From JANXVV01 sp038230975 (GTDB taxonomy: Bacteria > Planctomycetota > Phycisphaerae > Tepidisphaerales > Tepidisphaeraceae): 8,201 nt of DNA. The DNA lies in NCBI GenBank assembly GCA_038230975.1, contig JBBRMF010000237.1, positions 1 through 8,201 of the forward strand. Reading direction: 5' to 3'. The notes under the pieces are model-generated. The model did no database searches, had not been told where the DNA came from, and saw only the letters and a list, made by a program, of their open reading frames with translations. Below are positions 1 to 5,901 of the stretch, one piece after another. How positions within the stretch are numbered: position 1 is the first letter of the stretch; each line of letters begins with the position of its first letter. Both the position numbers and the translations under genes were made by a program.

Positions 1-1
1 A

Positions 2-76
2 TACTTTCCTACCCGTGCTGAAAGTGCCCAAAGCGGTTTTCGTGGCGACGGTGAAGTTTTGATTGAGGTGAGTTGA
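2..76 (+). CDS. 3' end of an unidentified gene (partial)
   Basis: Probably the last 24 codons of a + strand gene that begins before the window, ending in TGA at 74-76, seven bases before a strong terminator. The translated tail is hydrophilic and ends in GDGEVLIEVS, which reads like a genuine C-terminus. A competing frame (codons from position 3, TGA at 60-62) gives a hydrophobic tail, PVLKVPKAVFVATVKF, and has more G/C in third codon positions, so the frame cannot be settled here. No function can be assigned from so short a piece. The terminator immediately downstream is the main reason to believe a + strand gene ends here. Confidence 0.35.
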   Translation, partial: YFPTRAESAQSGFRGDGEVLIEVS

Positions 77-82
77 ATGAGG

Positions 83-113
83 CAGGCCGCTCCGAAAGGG
101 GCGGCCTGTTTTT
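83..113 (+). terminator. Rho-independent terminator
   Basis: An 11-bp stem runs from CAGGCCGCTCC to GGGGCGGCCTG, with one T-G wobble and a GAAA (GNRA-type) tetraloop. It spans 83-108 and is followed directly by five T. It lies just after the presumed stop codon at 74-76 and would end the upstream + strand transcript. Confidence 0.88.
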
Positions 114-116
114 GTT

Positions 117-293
117 GGCTCGTAGGGTCCGCACTGCGGACCATCGGCTCACCTGCCAAACACCGTCGATTACCGAATATCGCTTACGTGGCGTCACCGT
201 GGATTATGCGCAGCACGGGCCGCGAACGATTCACGTGAGGCGACGGTTTTTGAATAGGGATGGAATCGGTCCGCAGTGCGGACCCTACGGGCT
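117..293. repeat. Nested inverted-repeat element bounded by REP-like units
   Basis: Perfect 22-bp inverted arms lie at 121-142 and 268-289. They extend outward to 117 and 293 with two Watson-Crick and two G-T pairs. Each arm contains its own odd palindrome, GGTCCGCACTGCGGACC at 126-142 and its complement at 268-284. Inside are further inverted matches: 158-168 with 241-251 (10 of 11 bases pair), and an imperfect pair around ACGTG near 185-189 and CACGT near 232-236. The whole block could fold as one long hairpin. It looks like a paired REP (BIME-like) or small MITE-type element. No clear target-site duplication is visible, and no transposase lies in the window. Confidence 0.7.
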
Positions 294-529
294 TAAGCTT
301 TTGAAAATGGAATTGGAAATCGCATCACGGGCGGCACCCGCATCAAATTGCAGGGAATCGCTGGCTAAAAGGTATCCGACGCGCCGCCGACCAGTGAATT
401 CCGTGCAAAATCGCGGGAATCGGTCATAAGTTAATGGCATTGGTACTTATCGGCTTTTGTGTCTAGCCGGGGGTGGCGGGTGCCGAGGTCGTGGGGTTAG
501 AATTTGGGTTTCCAGAATGCGAGGGTGCG
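294..529. other. Non-coding stretch upstream of the beta-helix gene
   Basis: I see no convincing gene here. An 8-bp palindrome, GCTTAAGC, sits at 291-298 at the edge of the preceding repeat. The promoter of the following + strand gene must lie here or upstream, but no well-spaced -35/-10 pair stands out. The only open frames crossing the segment also run through the terminator and repeat, so they are unlikely to be real. Confidence 0.4.
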
Positions 530-2194
530 ATGACACGTTTTTCCATAATTTGGGTTTTCGCCGCGACCTTGCTGATTGCAAGTATCGCGCGGGCTGACAT
601 CGTTTATTACATTCATCCCGACGGGAGCGACGATCAACCGGGCACCTCAATTGATCAGCCTTGGAAGACGTTGGCGCGTGCCAGCCAACAAATCTATAAG
701 CCCGGCGACCGCATTCGACTTGCAGCCGGAAAGATATTTGACGGCCCACTATCGCTGGGCGCAAAGTCTTCCGGCACCCCGAAGACTCCGATCGTGATCG
801 AATCCTATGGAGAAGGCCGCGCAATCATTCGAGCGGGGGTCGGTGATGCGGTACACATTGAGAACGCGGGCGGGGTCGAAATCCAGAATCTTGTATGTAT
901 CGGAGAGGATTGCCTGCTCAATCACGGCTGCGGGGTCGCGCTCGTCAATACACTGCCGAACAACGTGCGACTTTCATACCTGCGAATCCGAAATATTGAG
1001 GCCAAAGGTTTCGGGCGCGAAATACCCCACGGGGATGCTCCTGATGGATTTCAACCGCCACAGGGGGCCGGAATTTTTGTGGGCGGTGTAGCGATTGACC
1101 GGAGCAAAAGCGGATTTGAAGATGTCGAAATCACGGGTTGCGATTGTCATGATAACGCGTACTTTGGCATTCTCATCACCGGTTGTTGGGACGAACACGC
1201 CACACGCTATGCGAATGCCAATATCACCATTCGCGACTGCCGCACCTATGAAAACCGCGGTGACCCGCGCTATCTGAAAAACCATTCCGGGAGCGGCATT
1301 CTGGTCGAAGACTGCGATGGCGGACTGGTGGATGGTTGCGTCGCCTATGAAAACGGAGCTTTATGCGATGCCGGGAGCGGTGGTCCGTGCGGGATCTGGA
1401 CCGGTGTTGCCAATCGTGTGACCATTCAAAACTGCGAGTCTTTTCGCAACCACACAGGTAAGGCCCCCGATGGCGATGGTTTCGATCTGGATGGTGGATG
1501 CACCAACTGCGTTCTACAGTACAACTACAGCCATGATAACGATGGGGCCGGGATTCTCGTCTATACCTATGCGGGATCGCCGCATCAGCATCAGAACAAC
1601 GTTGTCCGATTTAACATCAGTGAAAACGACTCCACTCGGAAGCGGCAATACGGCGCGATCACGGTTGGCAACGATGGCAGCGGGATCTCTGGCCTGGAGG
1701 TATACCACAACACCTTCATCACGCGCCAGCCCGCCGAGGGCGTGGTCAACCTGCGTGGGCGGGAACTGGGTGTTGCGTTTCGCAACAACGCCATCATCTC
1801 CCTCGGCAAAGCGCCGCTGATCCGGGCGGACCACAAAAATCCCAAAGACATGGTGTTCCAGGGAAATCTCTATTGGAGCGCCGGCGGCGGTGATTTTGCT
1901 CAGATCGCAAAGGACAATATTCCTGATCTTCTGACCTGGCGATTGGCTGGAAAAGAAATGCTTGACGGCAAGCCTGTGGGCGTATTCACCGACCCTCATT
2001 TTGATTTGAACTCCAACCGTGGAAGACCTGGCGAGCTGGCCCGATTCTCGAAACTCACCGCGTTCGTTCTTCCACCCGACTCTACCCACCGTGGCTTGGA
2101 TTTGAAGCCGTTTGATATCGAGTTCGGGCTGCGCGATTTCAGAGGCAAGTCGATCGCCCCGGATGATCGGCCGGCGATCGGCGCGTGCCATTGA
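530..2194 (+). CDS. Exported right-handed parallel beta-helix protein
   Basis: A 554-residue protein that probably acts in the periplasm or outside the cell, binding or cleaving polysaccharide. Its exact substrate is unknown. Residues 1-22 form a signal peptide (hydrophobic core FSIIWVFAATLLIASIA, likely cut after ARA). Residues 31-48 carry the DGS-x-PGT-x-PWKTL opening common in pectate-lyase-like beta-helix proteins, then a PGDRI-L-AG strand segment. From about 105 to 430 there are repeated turns of the form I-x-[GDN]-C-x2/3-[YF]-x-N, typical of PbH1 repeats. A conserved-looking DGDGFDLDGG followed by YNYSHDND lies at 314-338. The end, RDFRGKSIAPDDRPAIGACH, matches the usual close of this superfamily. 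The upstream in-frame ATG at 473 was rejected because the signal peptide begins at 530, where GAGGG lies four bases ahead. Fifteen Cys, mostly between 123 and 327, is unusual. It is convergent with a glycoside hydrolase-like gene. Confidence 0.85.
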   Translation: MTRFSIIWVFAATLLIASIARADIVYYIHPDGSDDQPGTSIDQPWKTLARASQQIYKPGDRIRLAAGKIFDGPLSLGAKSSGTPKTPIVIESYGEGRAIIRAGVGDAVHIENAGGVEIQNLVCIGEDCLLNHGCGVALVNTLPNNVRLSYLRIRNIEAKGFGREIPHGDAPDGFQPPQGAGIFVGGVAIDRSKSGFEDVEITGCDCHDNAYFGILITGCWDEHATRYANANITIRDCRTYENRGDPRYLKNHSGSGILVEDCDGGLVDGCVAYENGALCDAGSGGPCGIWTGVANRVTIQNCESFRNHTGKAPDGDGFDLDGGCTNCVLQYNYSHDNDGAGILVYTYAGSPHQHQNNVVRFNISENDSTRKRQYGAITVGNDGSGISGLEVYHNTFITRQPAEGVVNLRGRELGVAFRNNAIISLGKAPLIRADHKNPKDMVFQGNLYWSAGGGDFAQIAKDNIPDLLTWRLAGKEMLDGKPVGVFTDPHFDLNSNRGRPGELARFSKLTAFVLPPDSTHRGLDLKPFDIEFGLRDFRGKSIAPDDRPAIGACH

Positions 2195-2217
2195 TGGGGA
2201 TTCAGCAGTTCTCAATA

Positions 2218-2238
2218 CGGGCTGAAAGCCCGTGCCAC
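2218..2238. repeat. REP-like hairpin between convergent genes
   Basis: The sequence CGGGCT-GAA-AGCCCG (2218-2232) forms a perfect 6-bp stem with a 3-nt loop, and the word GTGCCAC (2232-2238) continues from its last base. It sits in the 72-bp gap between two convergent stop codons. It has no T-tract on either strand, so it is not a canonical terminator, although it might still protect the 3' ends of both messages. A second hairpin followed by GTGCCAC occurs at 8061-8078. Confidence 0.55.
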
Positions 2239-2266
2239 AAATCACTTTTCAAGCACCGTGCGGAAA

Positions 2267-3439
2267 CTACTGTTTTGACGCCTCCACCCCCTTCTTCCAA
2301 ATTTCCCACGCTGGTTTCGCGTGGAAATTCCCATCGATAAAACCGATATTCTTCCATAGCTTCATCGCGTCGGATCCAGCTGGCATCTTGGTGTAGAGGG
2401 CGTCATAGTCGATCGCTAGGAACCAGATGACGAAGGCATAGCGATCATGGTGGGCAATCTCGAATAGCTCCCGGGTGAAGTCGGCTTGTGCTTCAAGACT
2501 CCCTTTCATATTCAAAGCAAACTGCGGCACGGAGATATCCTGCGAGGTGAATCCGGTTTCGCAGAGGGCGATGGGTTTGTCGGTATAGGCGCGAATCCAG
2601 GCGAGGGGTTCGCGCCAGGGTTTGTCGCCGCGGTAGGGCGGGGCACCGAATTTTTCGTCGAAGGAGGAGGCATAGGGGTAGAAGCTCAGGCCGACGTAAT
2701 CGCTGGCGGCAATGACGGTCTTGGCGGCTTTGGCTTCATGGCTGGATCGCAAATCGCCAAGGCCGAACGAAATGCCGATCTGCATCTCAGGAAATTCTTT
2801 TTTCAAGGCGGAGCGGACATGTTCATAGAGGTGTTCAAATTGTGGCCAGCGCCCGAAGTCTCTCGACATCATCTGGCCGGCTTCAATTCCCAGGTTGAGA
2901 AACCGTGGATGAAACTGGTTGACGGCGCGGCGGGCGTAGTTGAGATACGCTTTTTTCACCGCATCGCTGTCCAACGGTGCGTCCTTCAATTCCTTCGGCA
3001 TCGCGATGCGCTCTTGCTCGCCGGTGGCGGGGGCGAGGGATTTTCGATCCTTATCCAGCGGGGCTAAGCCAAGATAAACGACGTGGTCTTTGGGAATGCC
3101 ATTGGCATTGTCATCCCACTCGCGCTGAACGCGGGCCGGGAATGGAGCATTGGTTAGCGCCTCTTTCCAGGGGATGCCGTTGTCGAAGTCCAGGGCGTAC
3201 AAGGTTGAATGCGGGAGAATGGTTTCGCGCGTTTTAACGACGGCTTCCAGCGTAAAATCGTAAGGGAAAGACGTGAAGCCATAGAGTGTGTTCGTGATAT
3301 CGGAGGCTTTGATGTTGGTAGGGGCCACGGCAGCGTTCACGGGGTGGATACCGACCGGGGAATTGACGCCGTGGAGCAGGACGATTCCGAGAGCGGACAA
3401 CAGACATGCGCACGCAGTCTTGGATTTAAATCGTGACAT
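2267..3439 (-). CDS. Exported clan GH-A-like glycoside hydrolase (TIM barrel)
   Basis: A 390-residue secreted protein that likely hydrolyses a polysaccharide or glycan; the substrate is not identifiable. Residues 1-37 are a signal peptide (CACLLSALGIVLLHG core, probable cut after NAA). The body looks like a (beta/alpha)8 barrel resembling GH5/GH53-type enzymes. FLNLGIEAG (Glu186) fits the acid/base at the end of strand 4. SDYVGLSFYPY (246-256) fits strand 6. PIALCETGF (Glu294) fits the nucleophile on strand 7. FVIWFLAIDYDALY fits strand 8. The Asn that usually precedes the acid/base is Ile185 here. An in-frame ATG lies at 3454, but the ATG at 3439 has AAGGA with a 6-nt gap and begins MSRFKSK directly before the hydrophobic core, so 3439 is chosen. 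A promoter and palindrome lie upstream. The family assignment is by motif only. Confidence 0.75.
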   Translation of the reverse strand: MSRFKSKTACACLLSALGIVLLHGVNSPVGIHPVNAAVAPTNIKASDITNTLYGFTSFPYDFTLEAVVKTRETILPHSTLYALDFDNGIPWKEALTNAPFPARVQREWDDNANGIPKDHVVYLGLAPLDKDRKSLAPATGEQERIAMPKELKDAPLDSDAVKKAYLNYARRAVNQFHPRFLNLGIEAGQMMSRDFGRWPQFEHLYEHVRSALKKEFPEMQIGISFGLGDLRSSHEAKAAKTVIAASDYVGLSFYPYASSFDEKFGAPPYRGDKPWREPLAWIRAYTDKPIALCETGFTSQDISVPQFALNMKGSLEAQADFTRELFEIAHHDRYAFVIWFLAIDYDALYTKMPAGSDAMKLWKNIGFIDGNFHAKPAWEIWKKGVEASKQ

Positions 3440-3514
3440 GGAGAATCCTTCCATCGCCGTGGTCTGCCAATCGCGGAACGCCGCAGAGATAAGTGGTGAA
3501 TGATGAGGCTCCGT

Positions 3515-3529
3515 TTAGATTGAATCTAA
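3515..3529. promoter_or_regulatory. Perfect palindrome, candidate operator
   Basis: TTAGATT-G-AATCTAA is a 15-bp perfect inverted repeat. It covers the proposed -10 box and start site of the hydrolase promoter, the position where a dimeric repressor would block transcription. No regulator gene is identified for it. Confidence 0.45.
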
Positions 3530-3551
3530 CGACGCCATCAGCATTTCACAA
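3523..3551 (-). promoter_or_regulatory. Sigma70-like promoter of the hydrolase gene
   Basis: Read on the minus strand, TTGTGA (3546-3551) and TAGATT (3523-3528) are separated by exactly 17 bases. Each matches four of six consensus positions. This places the transcript start near 3515 and leaves a leader of about 75 nt before the start codon at 3439. It is the best-spaced candidate in the gap. Confidence 0.45.
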
Positions 3552-3576
3552 AACACACGTAAATGTATTTTTTTTC

Positions 3577-3607
3577 TTGCAATACGAGATTCGTTTGTTA
3601 GCATAAT
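3577..3607 (+). promoter_or_regulatory. Possible promoter of the 77-residue gene
   Basis: TTGCAA at 3577-3582 is followed by TAGCAT (3599-3604, 16-bp gap) or CATAAT (3602-3607, 19-bp gap) in a clearly AT-rich tract. Both lie shortly before the AAGGAG ribosome site at 3621-3626. The two options for the -10 box make this a weak call. Confidence 0.35.
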
Positions 3608-3631
3608 GTTCGGTAGTTGAAAGGAGTTCGG

Positions 3632-3865
3632 ATGCGATTGGAAATCGGGTTGGAGACGTATGATTTTCGTTTGGTCGACGGGCCATTGAAGCAGGGTCGT
3701 AAACAGTGCGGCAGTGTGTGCGACCATGCCAGGCGTGAGATATTGATCTCGGCCATGTTGCCGGCGGAAGTACGGCTGGAGGTGGTGGCGCTGGCGGTCA
3801 GCGAGGCTTGGAAGCATCAGATGATCCGCCGGCCACCGGTGGGGTTTGTGGGGGATGTCGGATGA
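3632..3865 (+). CDS. Small metallopeptidase-like protein lacking HExxH
   Basis: A 77-residue protein with no signal peptide or membrane segment, so presumably cytosolic. The start at 3632 is firm: AAGGAG at 3621-3626 lies five bases before the ATG. Its plan resembles small HExxH (ImmA/IrrE- or minigluzincin-like) proteins. It has an N-terminal strand pair (residues 2-15), CGSVCDHARREILIS (26-40), then LPAEVRLEVVALAVSEAW (43-60). In the active family as I recall it, the last segment reads LEV-x-x-HE-x-x-HA. Here HExxH is replaced by LAVSE (54-58), so no zinc site remains and peptidase activity is not expected. The short tail (KHQMIRRPPVGFVGDVG) may reflect truncation. It is convergent with a ribbon-helix-helix gene and overlaps a possible 25-codon ORF. 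The likeness is from memory, and the protein could be an unrelated small fold. Confidence 0.6.
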   Translation: MRLEIGLETYDFRLVDGPLKQGRKQCGSVCDHARREILISAMLPAEVRLEVVALAVSEAWKHQMIRRPPVGFVGDVG

Positions 3866-3939
3866 TCCACCGCGCGCAAAACCAAGCTGGGGTTGCGCGG
3901 CATTCGGATGGCGAGCGGCTCCAGTGGATCAATGGTTAA
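3862..3939 (+). CDS. Possible translationally coupled 25-residue ORF
   Basis: The ATG at 3862 overlaps the stop of the preceding gene as ATGA, the classic arrangement for translational coupling. The frame runs for 25 codons, with a hydrophilic product ending DGERLQWING, to TAA at 3937-3939. That stop lies in GTTAAC, which also carries the stop of the convergent gene at 3936-3938. An alternative is that this is the remnant C-terminal part of the preceding gene, now in another frame. No family is recognised, and chance cannot be excluded at this length. Confidence 0.3.
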   Translation: MIHRAQNQAGVARHSDGERLQWING

Positions 3940-4244
3940 CGCGATTTTTTCTCGCGTTCGTCGACGTGTCCGACGATGCTGTCGACGTTGGCCATGGTTT
4001 CCAGCAGATGCCGGGCGACCATCGGGGCAACGCTCTTGGGGATTGAACCCAGGACCAAGGCTCGAATCTCATCGTCCTGCGCGGCAAACCAGCGGAGTAC
4101 GCGCGCGACCAGTTCACGTTTTTTCATGCCGGCTTTATCGCAGGCGTGGTCGACCGCGCGTTGCGCGTCCGGAGACAATTCGATGTTGATCATGCTGCGC
4201 CCTTGATCGTCGGTGCGCGTGGATGTTTTCGTTGTTTTTTTCAT
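3936..4244 (-). CDS. Ribbon-helix-helix DNA-binding protein
   Basis: A 102-residue probable DNA-binding protein. Residues 1-17 are a Lys/Thr-rich basic tail. Residues 18-57 fit a ribbon-helix-helix fold: strand MINIELS, helix PDAQRAVDHACDKAG, turn MKK, helix RELVARVLRWFAAQDDE. Residues 58-102 form a further helical, charged tail. Such proteins bind DNA as dimers through the strand and often repress their own gene. Two starts are possible. The ATG at 4244 has no ribosome site and would be nearly leaderless from the proposed promoter. The ATG at 4193 (85 residues) has AAGGG six bases upstream and begins exactly at the strand. I keep the longer form with reservation. It is not a clear toxin-antitoxin pair: the convergent neighbour is not a known toxin. 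Confidence 0.65.
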   Translation of the reverse strand: MKKTTKTSTRTDDQGRSMINIELSPDAQRAVDHACDKAGMKKRELVARVLRWFAAQDDEIRALVLGSIPKSVAPMVARHLLETMANVDSIVGHVDEREKKSR

Positions 4245-4250
4245 GGCACA

Positions 4251-4279
4251 AGTGTAATCAATCGTATCATTGAATCAAT
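4251..4279 (-). promoter_or_regulatory. Promoter with paired AATCAAT sites for the RHH gene
   Basis: On the minus strand, TTGATT (4273-4278) and TACACT (4251-4256) are 16 bases apart and point at the RHH gene. The + strand heptamer AATCAAT occurs twice, at 4256-4262 and 4273-4279, in direct orientation and 17 bp apart. One copy covers the -35 box and the other touches the -10 box. The layout is what an autoregulating RHH repressor would need; binding itself is inference. Confidence 0.4.
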
Positions 4280-4341
4280 ACACAATGTATGTGAAAGGAT
4301 GCGAAAGCGATCAGGGTTAACGGGCGATGGCGATTGAACTC

Positions 4342-5901
4342 TTATGATGCACTCGCATGATTCATCGGCAATCGCACGGTGAATAGTGTTTCCCCAGCGG
4401 TTCCCCGGCTCGTTGTGATCGTTCCGTGGTGCGCTTCAACAATCGTTTTGCAGATGGCCAATCCGAGGCCGCTGCCCCCCGCTTCACGGTTGCGGTGTTT
4501 GTCGACCCGGAAGAATCGATCGAACACCTGCTCTCGATCGGATTCGTCAATCCCGACGCCGGTGTCGGCAACTGTGAGGATGGCGTATTGTTCGTCGCTC
4601 GTGAGGGTCACTCGAACTTTGCCGTCTTCGCGATTGTAACGAATTGCGTTGGTCAGGAGGTTGGTTACCAATTGAGCCAATCGCACGGGGTCGCCATTGA
4701 TGACGGTGGGGGGAAGGTCGGCCTCGATCGTTACGGTTTTTTCTTCCGCGAGCGAACTGAGCATTGAAATGCTATCTTCGGTGATTTGCCCGAGGTCGAC
4801 CGGGAGGCAATCCAACTCCAGTTTGCCTGCATCGGCACGGGCCAACAGCAGGAGAGATTCGATCAGTCCTTTCATTCGGCCGGAGGCGCGCAGGCAGGTT
4901 TCGATGGTGCGGCGGTATTCTTCGGCGGTTCGATCGCGGGACAATGCCAATTCCGCGTGCGAATGAATGACGGCCAGCGGTGTGCGCAATTCATGTGAGG
5001 CATCGGCGGTGAAACGAGATTGCTGTTGAAAGGAGGTTTCCAGGCGATCGAACATCTCGTTGAGCACCCCGGCTAACGCATCCAGTTCGCTGGCGGATCG
5101 GAGGGTGTCGATGCGGCCGGAAAGGTGGGAGGCTGAAATCGCCGCCGCCGTGGCCGTGATGGATTGGATCGGTTCGACCGCTCTCTTCGAGAGAACCCAT
5201 CCGCCGGCCAACCCAACGGATAGAATGCCGGCGCCGGTTGCCAACAGCAGCCATGCGAGGCGGTGCATCTCCGATTCCTGGTGGCGCGTGGATTGGCCAA
5301 CGAGAATGCGAGAATTCAGAGGTCCAAGAATGTACGCCTCGCGAAGATCGGCGCGGCGTCGAAATCGCACGGGCTCTGGGGTATCCAGTGCTCGACCGGG
5401 ATCGGGAACCTGAAGGTCGGGCGCTGTGGATTTGAAAAGATCTCCGTTGGCTTTCCAAATGATTAGGTACGGTTCGACATCGTGACCGTCCCCGAATCGC
5501 TCGTATAAACCAGGGGGTGTTACGAGTTCGCGGTTGGGTCGATCCCCGGGCCGACGATCTTCGGTGGGGCCGCCGTTTGGAAGGCGGTCGTCTGGTGGGC
5601 GGTTTTCCGGTGGATGCTGCCCTGGCCGTCGGTCACCGGGAGGTCCACCGCGCGGAGGACGAGGGTCGTCAAATCCGGGGAAGTTTGGATCGTCCATTCG
5701 GAGCGGGCGGGTAGGTGGAGGGCGATTGGGTGGGCCCAGCTTTGCCGCGACGGCGTGAACTATCCCGGCCAACTCTGAATCAACCTCGGCATACTTGGCG
5801 CGCCGGCTACCGTAGTAAGTAGCCATCCCGAACCCGATGAGTGCCAGCGTGAGAATGCCGGCGTGCCATAACTGCAATGTCCAGCGAATGGATCTAAACA
5901 T
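4342..5901 (-). CDS. HAMP-type sensor histidine kinase
   Basis: A 519-residue inner-membrane sensor kinase that should phosphorylate the response regulator encoded just upstream. TM1 spans about 9-31. A sensor loop of about 185 residues follows, with a Pro/Arg/Asp/Gly-rich stretch at 56-131 and a more ordered part at 132-205. TM2 spans about 215-237, then HAMP at 238-290. HisKA has His303 in SHELRTPL. HATPase_c has Asn418 (NLLTNAIRY), DTGVGID (446-452), FDRFF (460-464) and GGSGLGL (475-481). All catalytic motifs are intact. There is no PAS domain, so it resembles the CusS/TcrY layout more than E. coli PhoR. An in-frame ATG at 6069 would lie deep within the regulator gene. The ATG at 5901 overlaps the regulator's end by 8 nt and directly precedes TM1, with AAGGA ten bases ahead. 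The signal is unknown; divergent pstS suggests phosphate. Confidence 0.93.
   Translation of the reverse strand: MFRSIRWTLQLWHAGILTLALIGFGMATYYGSRRAKYAEVDSELAGIVHAVAAKLGPPNRPPPTRPLRMDDPNFPGFDDPRPPRGGPPGDRRPGQHPPENRPPDDRLPNGGPTEDRRPGDRPNRELVTPPGLYERFGDGHDVEPYLIIWKANGDLFKSTAPDLQVPDPGRALDTPEPVRFRRRADLREAYILGPLNSRILVGQSTRHQESEMHRLAWLLLATGAGILSVGLAGGWVLSKRAVEPIQSITATAAAISASHLSGRIDTLRSASELDALAGVLNEMFDRLETSFQQQSRFTADASHELRTPLAVIHSHAELALSRDRTAEEYRRTIETCLRASGRMKGLIESLLLLARADAGKLELDCLPVDLGQITEDSISMLSSLAEEKTVTIEADLPPTVINGDPVRLAQLVTNLLTNAIRYNREDGKVRVTLTSDEQYAILTVADTGVGIDESDREQVFDRFFRVDKHRNREAGGSGLGLAICKTIVEAHHGTITTSRGTAGETLFTVRLPMNHASAS

Noticed and set aside
121..289. CRISPR-like repeats
   Set aside because: There are only two repeat copies and they are in inverted orientation, with no regular spacers and no cas genes.
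73..429. Open frame of 118 codons on the + strand
   Set aside because: It starts just before the terminator stem and runs through the terminator hairpin and the nested inverted repeat. It has no ribosome site and no protein-like pattern.
1514..2245. Long minus-strand frame (243 codons) opposite the beta-helix gene
   Set aside because: It is antisense to a well-supported gene, and its start lies in the REP-like hairpin, where GTGFQPV-type peptides arise from the repeat itself.
2486..3067. 193-codon + strand frame opposite the hydrolase gene
   Set aside because: A glycine/phenylalanine-rich shadow of the hydrolase coding strand, without a start signal.
3515..3817. 100-codon minus-strand frame opposite the 77-residue gene
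   Set aside because: It covers the intergenic promoter zone and is antisense to a gene with an ideal ribosome site. No ribosome site of its own is evident.
3632..4244. Toxin-antitoxin module made of the RHH protein and the 77-residue protein
   Set aside because: The genes are convergent rather than co-transcribed, and the 77-residue protein does not resemble a known toxin family.
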